Source: Pseudomonadota bacterium
GTDB lineage: Bacteria > Pseudomonadota > Gammaproteobacteria > Burkholderiales > Thiobacillaceae
NCBI GenBank assembly: GCA_021847385.1
Contig: JAJZTV010000034.1
Coordinates: 1-12,506 of the forward strand
Length of the DNA stretch: 12,506 bases
Reading direction: 5' to 3'
In this document: in pieces, positions 1 through 6,114 of the stretch
Position numbering within the stretch: position 1 is the stretch's first letter
Layout: each line of letters opens with the position of its first letter
Made by a program: the position numbers and the translations under genes
The notes under the pieces: model-generated
The model's input: only the letters and a program-made list of their open reading frames with translations
The model's database searches: none
Told to the model about the DNA's origin: nothing

Positions 1-1022
1 GGCGATGCAGACAGATTGTCCCAGCCGAGCGTGATCTCATAGGCGCTTTCGTGCGGCGGTTTGCGTCGTTGGATCATGCGGTGTTTGGAGGCGCCCCAGC
101 GTAACTTGAGTTTGTTGAGCAGCACCGAATAGGCCGGCCAATCGGCTTCGGGCGGCAAAGTCAGGCCCGCCTTGACGCGTCGGGTCCTGATCGCATTGCC
201 GAGCATGGCCAATTGCCTGGCGATGCCAGACGTTTCGAAAAACAGGGTGGACTGTGCTTTTGTGTAGTGACGGGTCGAGGGCTGTGGCGGATTATCCATG
301 TCGGCTTGGATATGGAACGGGGCAAGGGATTTTCCGGCCGCATTGGCCGGGGCGATGTTGGCCATGCCGGCGGTGCGTACAGCCAGGTCCCGTGTCCAGT
401 CGAGTTCTTGCCCGGTGAACTGGTAAGGGTCGGCCAGCGCGAGCAAGAGCATGGCCTTGTAGGTCTCCACCAGCTCGCCGCCTTGCGGGGTGGCGGCGAT
501 GCCGAAGTGCTGTGCGCAAAGGTAGCTTTGGTGCAGATCGAGCCAGAGGCCGGTTGGCAGCGCGGTATGGTTCCGATAGCAGCTCAGCGTCAGCCGGCCG
601 GTGCAGTCGAGCAAGTCCGACAACAGCTTGCCGACGGTCGCGCCGTCTTGGCTGCGCGACAAGGCATCGAGGATGAGTCGTTTCTGTGTGGTGGCCAGTT
701 CGCCGAGCAGGGTCTGACCGAGCTCAAGTGTGCGGTATTGCGGCTTGGGCAAGGGTAGCGTCTGGCCGTCCAGGCCCGGCACCAGTTTGTCGGCCAGATG
801 ATAGACGCTGGTCTTGAGCAGGTCGGCCAAACGGGCGCGGTGGCTGGCCGGCAGCTCGATGCGGTTGAAGGCGCTCAAGAAGCGGCCGAGTTTTTCGGCG
901 GCTTCGGCGGGGTTGGAAATAGGGAGTTTGGCGAGCCAGGATCCAACTTGATCGGGGCTGAAGTCCAGGTTTATAGTGCTCGCCGCCTTGGGTTTCGGCG
1001 GCAGTTGGTAGAGGGGCAGCAT
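1..1022 (-). CDS. Conserved hypothetical protein, possibly PilZ-type; C-terminus beyond the left edge
   Basis: Reading leftward from ATG at 1022-1020, the frame stays open for 340 codons to the window edge with no stop, so the stop codon lies outside. The product starts MLPLYQLPPKPKAAST and looks like a real soluble protein: balanced composition, amphipathic helices, no signal peptide and no membrane segment. The early block WLAKLPISNPAEAAEKLG (about residues 29-46), followed by an LNR/FNR-like helix and a leucine-rich stretch, reminds me of the N-terminal region of long betaproteobacterial PilZ-domain (cyclic-di-GMP-binding) proteins. The PilZ domain itself would lie near or past the edge: a basic HRMIQRRKPP stretch appears at about residue 315. 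A GGGAG element lies about 12 bases before the ATG. The gene is divergent from the thioredoxin operon, with 104 bases between them. I am sure it is a gene; the PilZ assignment is tentative. Confidence 0.75.
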   Translation of the reverse strand, partial: MLPLYQLPPKPKAASTINLDFSPDQVGSWLAKLPISNPAEAAEKLGRFLSAFNRIELPASHRARLADLLKTSVYHLADKLVPGLDGQTLPLPKPQYRTLELGQTLLGELATTQKRLILDALSRSQDGATVGKLLSDLLDCTGRLTLSCYRNHTALPTGLWLDLHQSYLCAQHFGIAATPQGGELVETYKAMLLLALADPYQFTGQELDWTRDLAVRTAGMANIAPANAAGKSLAPFHIQADMDNPPQPSTRHYTKAQSTLFFETSGIARQLAMLGNAIRTRRVKAGLTLPPEADWPAYSVLLNKLKLRWGASKHRMIQRRKPPHESAYEITLGWDNLSAS

Positions 1023-1126
1023 CGTCGAGGAATTCTCCCTGCCATTCGAGGCATTTTAACGGATTTTCGGTCTTCCGGATGGCGCGAGCGTGCACCCGAT
1101 ACCACGGGCGATTTTGCTAAGGAAAG

Positions 1127-1582
1127 ATGAAGATGTCGAAGCGCATATTGGCAGTGCTGCTGTTGAGTATTCTGGCCACGGCGGCACAGGCGTTTACCTT
1201 GACCGACAGCACGGGCAAGGTGCATCGGCTCGCCGACTATAAGGGCAAATGGGTGCTGGTGAATTTCTGGGCGACATGGTGCCCGCCCTGTTTGGAGGAA
1301 ATCCCCGACTTGATCGCGCTGCACGAGAGCAAGAAAAACAAATTGGCCGTGATCGGGGTGGCGATGGAGTATCAAGATCCGAAATACGTGCTGGACTTTG
1401 CCGATCAGCAGATGATCAGTTACCCCATCGTGTTGGGTAATAGCGCGGTGGCGAAGCAGATCGGCCCGGTGCGCGGCTTGCCGACGACCTACCTGTTCAA
1501 CCCGCAAGGCAAGATGGTGGCCTACAACGTCGGCGCCTTGTCGCGCGCCGACGTCGAGAAATACATCTCGGCAAACAAATAA
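1127..1582 (+). CDS. TlpA-like periplasmic thioredoxin-fold protein
   Basis: A 151-residue exported thiol-disulfide oxidoreductase of the TlpA/ResA type. A basic start and hydrophobic segment (residues 4-22, ending AQA before FTL) form a signal peptide. The mature part has the typical order: a short strand with the LADYKGKWVLVNFWATW run-in, the active site WCPPC (W51-C55), and the cis-proline loop GLPTTY (P119). The CPPC pair is the form usual in TlpA, ResA and CcmG, which generally reduce periplasmic disulfides, for example in cytochrome c or metal-site maturation. It begins a four-gene operon, and the next gene, also a thioredoxin, starts 19 bases after its stop. An AGGA ribosome-binding site at 1120-1123 is only 3 bases from the first ATG but 9 from the second ATG at 1133, so the true start may be 1133 (MSKRIL). 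The partner protein is unknown. Confidence 0.9.
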   Translation: MKMSKRILAVLLLSILATAAQAFTLTDSTGKVHRLADYKGKWVLVNFWATWCPPCLEEIPDLIALHESKKNKLAVIGVAMEYQDPKYVLDFADQQMISYPIVLGNSAVAKQIGPVRGLPTTYLFNPQGKMVAYNVGALSRADVEKYISANK

Positions 1583-1601
1583 CCCGGACGAGGAGGTCTG
1601 T

Positions 1602-2120
1602 ATGGGCATGCGATGGTTGTTGCTGGTGTTGGCCTTGTGTAGCTGGCCGGCCTCGGCCGAGGTGCGCGATCCCTTGAGCTATTTCTTCATGCCCAAACTG
1701 GGCGATTTCAAGGCCGAGCTGGACACGGCCAAGCAGGAAGGCAAGACCGGCGTCTTGTTGATGTTCGAGCTTGAAGACTGCCCGTGGTGCCACCGCATGA
1801 AAGCGACCATCCTGAACCAGTCGGACGTGCAGGACTGGTATCGCCAACACTTCTCGATTTTCAACGTCGATGCCAAGGGCGATACGGCGATGGTCGACTT
1901 CGCCGGCAAGCAGACCACGGAAAAGGCCTTCGCCGTGGAACAGCGGGTACGGGCGACGCCGGTTTTTATTTTTTACGACCTGAGCGGTAAGGTGGCCTAT
2001 CGCTACACCGGCGCGACGCAGAGCAAGGAAGATTTCCTGTTGCTCGGCCGCTATGTGGCGGAAGGCGCCTATAAATCGCAAGCCTTCAACGTATATAAGG
2101 CGCAGGCGGGCAAGCAATGA
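1602..2120 (+). CDS. SoxW-like thioredoxin-fold protein, exported
   Basis: A 172-residue thioredoxin-fold protein with a clear signal peptide (MGMRWLLLVLALCSWPASA, then E). The redox site is CPWC (C60-C63) in the context LLMFELEDCPWCHRM, as in the SoxW/thioredoxin_2-like group of periplasmic thioredoxins, and the cis-proline is P120 in RATPVFIF. SoxW-type proteins are found in sulfur-oxidising bacteria, where they are thought to keep Sox proteins or other periplasmic thiols reduced. No sox gene is visible here, so that role is only suggested. A strong AGGAGG ribosome-binding site (1591-1596) lies 5 bases before ATG 1602, so the start is secure. The stop overlaps the start of the TolC-like gene (ATGA, 2117-2120), which indicates translational coupling. 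Two different thioredoxins in a row suggests one could serve as electron donor to the other or that each has its own client. Confidence 0.85.
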   Translation: MGMRWLLLVLALCSWPASAEVRDPLSYFFMPKLGDFKAELDTAKQEGKTGVLLMFELEDCPWCHRMKATILNQSDVQDWYRQHFSIFNVDAKGDTAMVDFAGKQTTEKAFAVEQRVRATPVFIFYDLSGKVAYRYTGATQSKEDFLLLGRYVAEGAYKSQAFNVYKAQAGKQ

Positions 2121-3391
2121 GGCGATGGGCAGTCTTGCTGGCACTGCTGCTGGCACCGCCGGTTTGGGCGGAAGGCAAACCGCTGACGCTGGACGACGTG
2201 TTGGCCTATGCCGATGCGCCGCATCCGCAGTTGGACAGTGCGCTGGCCCGCCGCGAGGCCGCCGAGGCCGAGCTGGCGCTGGCCGACAGCTTCAACGACG
2301 TCCGCCTGAATCTCGAAGGCACCTTGCGCACCGGGCGCAACCCCGTTTTCCGCGACAAGTTCAAGGACGACAACGGCCTGCGGCTCAATTTGCGCAAGAC
2401 CTTGCTCGATGGCGGCCGCAGCGAGGCGACGCTTGCCGCCGACCGGCTCGATGTCCAGGCGCGCGACCTTCAGTTGCTGGATACCCGGGCGCAGCGGCGC
2501 ATTGGCTTGATGAGCCGCTTCTTCGATGTGCTTTTGTCCGACTTACGCTATGCGGCGGATAACGAGTTCATGGCGACGGACTATGTCACTTGGGATGACA
2601 GCCGTGACCGGCAGCGGCTGGGCATGCTGTCGACGGCGGATATGGCCGCGCTGGAGGCGACCTACAACGAGTCGCGTCTGCGTCGAAACGATGCCGACCG
2701 CAAGGTGCGGGAAAAGCGGTTGAAGCTGGCCGCCGCGATGAATCGTCCCAACGATTTGCCGAACGACGTGGCCGATCCGGATTTGGCCAGCAACAACCGG
2801 CCGCTGCCCGAGTTCGAGCCCTTGCTGGCGGTCATGGAGAAGGACAATCCCCTGCTCAAGGCGCAACGGCAAATGCTGGACGCGGCTCAGCATCGCTTGA
2901 CCGCGATTCGCGCAGACGACATGCCTAGCGTCGAATTCGAGGCCGAGGCCGCGACTTGGAGCCGCGAAACGGCAACGCGTGACGACTTGCGTGCGGGGTT
3001 CAATGTGGTGTGGCCCCTGTATCAAGGCAAACGCGTCGATGCGCGCATGGCCAAGGAGCAGGCGCAGTTCCATCTGCTCCAGGCGCAATATGAACAGATG
3101 CGTTTGGATATGCGCGAGGCCTTGTACGAGACATGGCAGGCCATCCAGTATCTGCGCGATACCGAGCGCCCCGCGGCCACGGTCCATGCGACCCTGCGCG
3201 ACGCCCAACTGGAGAAGGCGCGGGCGGTTTACGAGTTGGAGATCAAGGCCAGACTGGGGCCCGCCATGGCGGAAACGCAAGCAGCGCTGTGGCGAAAACG
3301 CGCAGTCGAGTATCAACTGGCATTGACGTGGGCACGCCTGGAGGCCTTGGTAGGCAGCCCGATCGATGCGGCATGGGGGAAGGCTAAGTGA
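2117..3391 (+). CDS. TolC-family outer-membrane efflux/secretion channel
   Basis: A 424-residue protein of the TolC/OEP family, the trimeric outer-membrane channel and periplasmic tunnel used by RND pumps, MacB-type ABC exporters and type I secretion. A signal peptide (residues 1-18, ending VWA before EG) precedes the typical first repeat LTLDDVLAYADAPHPQL. Long charged helical stretches (ARREAAEAELALADSF, then YNESRLRRNDADRKVREKR) and beta-strand segments such as VRLNLEG and FNVVWPLYQGKRVDAR follow. The length fits the family (about 420-480). The two-fold repeat seems complete: NPLLKAQRQMLDAAQHRL begins the second half. The ATG overlaps the stop of the preceding thioredoxin gene, and its own TGA overlaps the GTG start of the adaptor gene, so the genes are co-translated. 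The substrate cannot be read from the sequence. Confidence 0.88.
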   Translation: MRRWAVLLALLLAPPVWAEGKPLTLDDVLAYADAPHPQLDSALARREAAEAELALADSFNDVRLNLEGTLRTGRNPVFRDKFKDDNGLRLNLRKTLLDGGRSEATLAADRLDVQARDLQLLDTRAQRRIGLMSRFFDVLLSDLRYAADNEFMATDYVTWDDSRDRQRLGMLSTADMAALEATYNESRLRRNDADRKVREKRLKLAAAMNRPNDLPNDVADPDLASNNRPLPEFEPLLAVMEKDNPLLKAQRQMLDAAQHRLTAIRADDMPSVEFEAEAATWSRETATRDDLRAGFNVVWPLYQGKRVDARMAKEQAQFHLLQAQYEQMRLDMREALYETWQAIQYLRDTERPAATVHATLRDAQLEKARAVYELEIKARLGPAMAETQAALWRKRAVEYQLALTWARLEALVGSPIDAAWGKAK

Positions 3392-4149
3392 AAAAAATCC
3401 TGAGTATCGTGGCCTATGTGCAGGCCGGTCTGGTCTTGTTCATCGCGGGCGGCGCGAGCGCAGCGGATTATTCCGCCGTGCTGCAGTGGTCGCAGTTGTC
3501 GGCCGTATCGACCGCCGTGCCGGGCCGGGTCGAGCGTGTCTTGGTCCAGGCCGGCCAGCAGACGAAGCCGGGCGAACTGTTGCTGGCGCTCGACCAGGCG
3601 GCCTATCAAGCCGAGGTCATGGCGGCGCGCGCCGAGCTTGCCGGGCTGAGCGCGGACGAGGCCGAGGCCAAGCGCAATCTCGACCGCGAACAGGAGCTGT
3701 ATAACCGCACCATCACTCCGACCACCGAGCTCGACGCCGCCAAGCTGCGCTATGCCCAGGCCAAGGCAAAGCTGGATGCCGCCCAAGCCCGCTTGGAACA
3801 CGCCCGCCACCGCCTGGCCGAAACCGAAATCCACGCGCCGTTCCCCGCCTTGGTCGTCGAACGCCAAGCCGAGCCGGGCGTCGTCGTGTCCCAATGCCCG
3901 CCGCAGCCCTTGCTGACCCTGGCGCGCAGCGACGAGATGCTGGCCCGCGCCGTGCTGAGCCCGGCCCAGGCGGCCGGCGTGAGCCTGGGCGCGGCCGTCA
4001 CTGTGGCCGTCGGCGACAAGGGCCATGCCGGCAAGGTGCGCGGCCTGCGCTATGTCAGTGGCGACAAGCCCGGCTACCTGCTCGACGTGGCGATCCCGCG
4101 CCCGGCGCATGCCCTGGCGGGGCAGGCGGCGACGATCAAGCTGCCCTGA
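3388..4149 (+). CDS. HlyD/RND-type periplasmic adaptor protein (short, pump partner absent)
   Basis: A 253-residue membrane-fusion protein. The signal peptide or membrane anchor is residues 1-25 (GGASA, then AD). The split lipoyl domain is at residues about 43-70 (VPGRVERVLVQAGQQTKPG) and 148-179. A helical hairpin rich in A, E, K and R spans about 70-146, and a beta-barrel remnant about 183-253. Adaptors usually join a TolC-like channel to an inner-membrane pump and are often 300-400 residues, so this one is short; the membrane-proximal domain looks reduced. The mature form has a single cysteine (C170, in VSQCPPQP). The start is GTG at 3388, overlapping the TolC stop as GTGA. A strong terminator follows 20 bases after the stop, so no pump gene follows in this operon. 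Either it shares a pump encoded elsewhere or the adaptor-channel pair has another job. Confidence 0.85.
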   Translation: MKKILSIVAYVQAGLVLFIAGGASAADYSAVLQWSQLSAVSTAVPGRVERVLVQAGQQTKPGELLLALDQAAYQAEVMAARAELAGLSADEAEAKRNLDREQELYNRTITPTTELDAAKLRYAQAKAKLDAAQARLEHARHRLAETEIHAPFPALVVERQAEPGVVVSQCPPQPLLTLARSDEMLARAVLSPAQAAGVSLGAAVTVAVGDKGHAGKVRGLRYVSGDKPGYLLDVAIPRPAHALAGQAATIKLP

Positions 4150-4169
4150 TTCGCGGTGGTTGAAATGCG

Positions 4170-4200
4170 AACGGGCCAGAGCGATCTGGCCCGTTTTGTT
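4170..4200 (+). terminator. Rho-independent terminator of the thioredoxin-TolC-adaptor operon
   Basis: A perfect 10-bp stem, AACGGGCCAG (4170-4179) with CTGGCCCGTT (4186-4195), closes a 6-base loop and is followed on the plus strand by TTGTTTTG. It sits 20 bases after the adaptor stop codon and between convergent genes. Read from the minus strand, the hairpin has no following U-run, so it mainly serves the plus-strand operon. Confidence 0.9.
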
Positions 4201-4215
4201 TTGTTAGAGAGTTTG

Positions 4216-5085
4216 TTATTTCTTCCACCAAGATGAATGGGTGTCATGCCAAATAATGGACGCAGGCACGGTTTTTCGTTCATTTATGGGGGTGAACTGC
4301 GGTCTTGGCTCTCGAATAAAATTTGTGTCTATCTTTGCGTCAGGGCCATAAAGCGGATTTTTTATGATCCTGTAGTTTGCCTCATAGTCACCCCCGGTCA
4401 TCAGGGCGCCATTTTCATACCACTCTTTGTATTCAATGTGCCTAGTGGCAATGTCGTAATGTACGGGCTTTAGTACGAGCCCTTGATCAGCCCACCAATA
4501 GTAGGTTCGCCCGAAATAAAGGCTGTGAAAGTAGCGTTCATATAGGCGAGGTCGAAAGGGCTGATCTCCTAATGGTTTGTATAGAGGTACCAGCCATAAA
4601 ATGGCGATCCCTCTTTTGGCATACCCCGATGTTCGCTTAAAGATGTTTGTTATGCTGAGAGCGCTTGCTTGTACTTCAATTGCAATCGGTATCCCATTTA
4701 TTCTTCCGCTAACATCCGGCCTGAGTTCTGGGATTTTCTTTTCCTTGTTCTCCTTGATGGGACGTTCGATGTCCCAATTCCCGCCAGGATGGGCCTTACG
4801 CAATAATGAGCAAAGTTCAGTCTTGCATTGGTAGTGCAGGGCACTTTCTTTTGGGCCTATGGTAGGGCTTAGTCTTGCGATATGGGCAAAGTGATCTTGT
4901 TTTTCTATGCATTTGTGGATGAGAGCATCTGAGTGACAAGTTGGGCAATAAAATGGTCCATCAGCTTTTGTTGCTATGGATGCATGAATTTCCCTATGGG
5001 AATATAGATTCCGTGCGATACCACCGAGTAACCCATCACAACCAATTTCTTCTGCTTCGCGCCGCTGGTATTCATTCTCGGCCAT
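4216..5085 (-). CDS. CoiA-like nuclease-domain protein in a low-G+C islet
   Basis: A 289-residue protein with the pattern of the competence protein CoiA-like family. First comes a zinc-ribbon-like part, FYCPTC (C47, C50) with K62 and HFAH (65-68). Then follow a glutamate and lysine helix, KESALHYQCKTEL (79-91), and the PD-(D/E)XK-type nuclease core, LRPDVSG (D124) and IAIEVQAS (E137, Q139). In firmicutes CoiA promotes recombination during competence; many relatives outside firmicutes sit in accessory or defence-type islands and have no known role. The C-terminal third (about 165-289), rich in Tyr and Trp, is not recognisable to me. Composition is unlike the flanks: two 60-base lines counted by hand give 24/60 and 25/60 G+C, against 42/60 in a line of the adaptor gene, which points to recent transfer. 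No clear ribosome-binding site precedes ATG 5085; 37 bases separate it from higA. The family call is firm; the function is unknown. Confidence 0.72.
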   Translation of the reverse strand: MAENEYQRREAEEIGCDGLLGGIARNLYSHREIHASIATKADGPFYCPTCHSDALIHKCIEKQDHFAHIARLSPTIGPKESALHYQCKTELCSLLRKAHPGGNWDIERPIKENKEKKIPELRPDVSGRINGIPIAIEVQASALSITNIFKRTSGYAKRGIAILWLVPLYKPLGDQPFRPRLYERYFHSLYFGRTYYWWADQGLVLKPVHYDIATRHIEYKEWYENGALMTGGDYEANYRIIKNPLYGPDAKIDTNFIREPRPQFTPINERKTVPASIIWHDTHSSWWKK

Positions 5086-5122
5086 GATGGAAAAGAGCGC
5101 CGGAAAGTCTTAATTTGGCAGA

Positions 5123-5419
5123 CTAACCGTGTGCCAAGGCAGGCACGGCCTTCAACTGCTTGCCCATCGTCGCTTCGGTCACCTTCAAGTCATATGCGGC
5201 TTGCAGATTGAGCCAGTATTGCGGCGACTGCTCGAAGGCGCGTGCAAACAGCAGGGCCAGTTCGGCCGTGACCGGGCGGCTGCCATTGACGACGTGCGAG
5301 ACGCGCATGGCCGACACGCCGATGGCGCGGGCGAACTGGGCCTGGGATAGCCCCAGCTCCTCCAGCATCTCGCGCAGGAACTCGCCGGGATGGATGGGTG
5401 GCAAACCGTTTTTGCTCAT
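5123..5419 (-). CDS. higA: HigA-type antitoxin, HTH domain
   Basis: A 98-residue Xre-family DNA-binding protein with the VapI/HigA signature: the N-terminal block PPIHPGEFLREMLEELGLSQ, a helix-turn-helix at about 24-51 (QAQFARAIGVSAMRVSHVV), and the FARAFEQSPQYWLNLQ helix typical of HigA antitoxins (about 58-73). It should bind and neutralise the neighbouring HigB toxin and, with it, repress their shared promoter. I chose ATG at 5419-5417 because an AAGGA site lies 6 bases upstream and the product then has the normal family length. The longer possible start at 5521 would overlap the toxin gene in another frame and adds a sequence unlike the family. The start is 11 bases after the toxin stop. 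The toxin-before-antitoxin order is the usual one for higBA and opposite to most other type II pairs. Confidence 0.9.
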   Translation of the reverse strand: MSKNGLPPIHPGEFLREMLEELGLSQAQFARAIGVSAMRVSHVVNGSRPVTAELALLFARAFEQSPQYWLNLQAAYDLKVTEATMGKQLKAVPALAHG

Positions 5420-5430
5420 GGCCTGTCCTT

Positions 5431-5712
5431 TCAATGGTAATCGGCGATCTCGACCTCGAAGGCATCGCCGTTCTCGTAGCGGAAGCAGAGCCGCCATTGG
5501 TCGTTGACGCGGATGCTCCACTGGCCGCCTCGATTGCCCTTGAGCATTTCCAGCCGGTTCGAGGGTGGCAGACGTAAATCCTCGATCCGCGTGGCAGCAT
5601 GCAGTTGGGTCAGCCGCATCGCCGCGCGTTGCCGAATGGCCGGGGGTAGGCGTTTGGATTTGCCCGTGGCAAAGAATTGCTCGGTTTCGGGGTCGGCGAA
5701 GGTCCGGATCAC
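5431..5712 (-). CDS. higB: HigB-type toxin, RelE/ParE superfamily mRNA interferase
   Basis: A 93-residue protein matching the whole length of the HigB family: MIRTFADPETEQFFATG at the N-terminus, the NRLEMLKGNRGGQWSIRVN block (52-70), then DQWRLCFRYENGDAFEVEIADYH (71-93) with the C-terminal DYH that is characteristic of the family. HigB enzymes cut mRNA at the ribosome. The start is GTG at 5712-5710, and no better start is available, because the residues right after it are already conserved. There is no ribosome-binding site: the -10 box ends only 6 bases upstream, so the message probably begins at or one base before the GTG. higA follows after 11 bases. The alternative family name RelE-like would also be acceptable. 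Confidence 0.9.
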   Translation of the reverse strand: MIRTFADPETEQFFATGKSKRLPPAIRQRAAMRLTQLHAATRIEDLRLPPSNRLEMLKGNRGGQWSIRVNDQWRLCFRYENGDAFEVEIADYH

Positions 5713-5718
5713 CGAGCC

Positions 5719-5747
5719 AATATAAACATCGTGTTTACGATAGTCAA
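5719..5747 (-). promoter_or_regulatory. Sigma-70-type promoter of higBA
   Basis: On the minus strand TTGACT (5747-5742) is followed by exactly 17 bases and TATATT (5724-5719). Five of six bases match consensus in the -35 box and four to five in the -10, with optimal spacing. The expected transcription start, about 6-8 bases after the -10, falls on or next to the GTG start codon of the toxin gene (5712). Confidence 0.8.
5723..5737. promoter_or_regulatory. Palindromic operator within the higBA promoter
   Basis: The perfect inverted repeat TAAACA-TCG-TGTTTA (6-bp arms, 3-base centre) lies in the promoter spacer and touches the -10 box. A dimeric HTH repressor bound here would block RNA polymerase, as expected for HigA autoregulation. 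That HigA is the binding protein is inferred from position. Confidence 0.65.
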
Positions 5748-5778
5748 GGCGCTGTTTGGGCGGGTGCCCCGAGAAGCC

Positions 5779-6066
5779 TCAGGCCTCGTCCGGAAAACTC
5801 TCCGGCTCCTCCTCGAAGAAACCCACCCGCTGCCAGGAGTTCTCGTTCAACTGCACTTCGTATTTGGCCCAGCGGGCGAATTCGGCCAGGGTGCAGACGC
5901 CGCTCTTGCGCCGGCAGGTGCCGGCCATGCCTTTGAACGACACGGTCTGTTCGCCGCTTTCGGCATCGAGCGAAAATTCCAGCACCTGGCGCACGCCCCA
6001 GGTGCGGCCGTAGGCGCCGTTGCTGTAGTACTTGCCGGGCTGGATGGCATCAGGGGCGAGGGGCAT
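5779..6066 (-). CDS. Small hypothetical protein (95 residues)
   Basis: I do not recognise this protein. It is predicted to be a soluble, roughly neutral to acidic small protein without signal peptide or membrane segment. Visible features are PGKYYSNGAYGRTWGVRQVL near the start (11-30), a basic patch with two cysteines, GTCRRKSGVC (C50 and C58 by my count), then TLAEFARWAKYEVQL and an acidic tail, FFEEEPESFPDEA. The first half alternates polar and hydrophobic residues as in a beta-sheet protein. The start is ATG 6066, 48 bases after the stop of the rhodanese gene and in the same direction. No strong ribosome-binding site is visible, so it may be translated as a late member of that operon. It ends 66 bases before the higB start. 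The protein-like composition and lack of a good alternative frame support it as real. Confidence 0.65.
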   Translation of the reverse strand: MPLAPDAIQPGKYYSNGAYGRTWGVRQVLEFSLDAESGEQTVSFKGMAGTCRRKSGVCTLAEFARWAKYEVQLNENSWQRVGFFEEEPESFPDEA

Positions 6067-6114
6067 GGCGGGCTCGAAAAGGTGTCATGGTAAAAGTTGC
6101 CTGGTCGACTCGGA

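Noticed and set aside
213..758. 181-codon plus-strand frame in the left region
   Set aside because: It is a shadow of the minus-strand gene running from 1022 off the left edge.
1053..1058. TAAAAT as a -10 box for the left-edge gene on the minus strand
   Set aside because: No acceptable -35 box lies at 16-18 bases.
2543..3316. 257-codon minus-strand frame inside the TolC-like gene
   Set aside because: It is antisense to a clear TolC-family protein, with shadow-type composition and no recognisable motif. The same holds for 3313-4110 opposite the adaptor and 1497-2156 opposite the thioredoxin.
4170..4195. Terminator also serving the CoiA-like gene on the minus strand
   Set aside because: Read in that direction the hairpin is not followed by a U-run, so only plus-strand termination is supported.
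5123..5521. Longer HigA start at 5521
   Set aside because: The added residues overlap higB in another frame and do not resemble the family; ATG 5419 has a good ribosome-binding site and gives the normal length.
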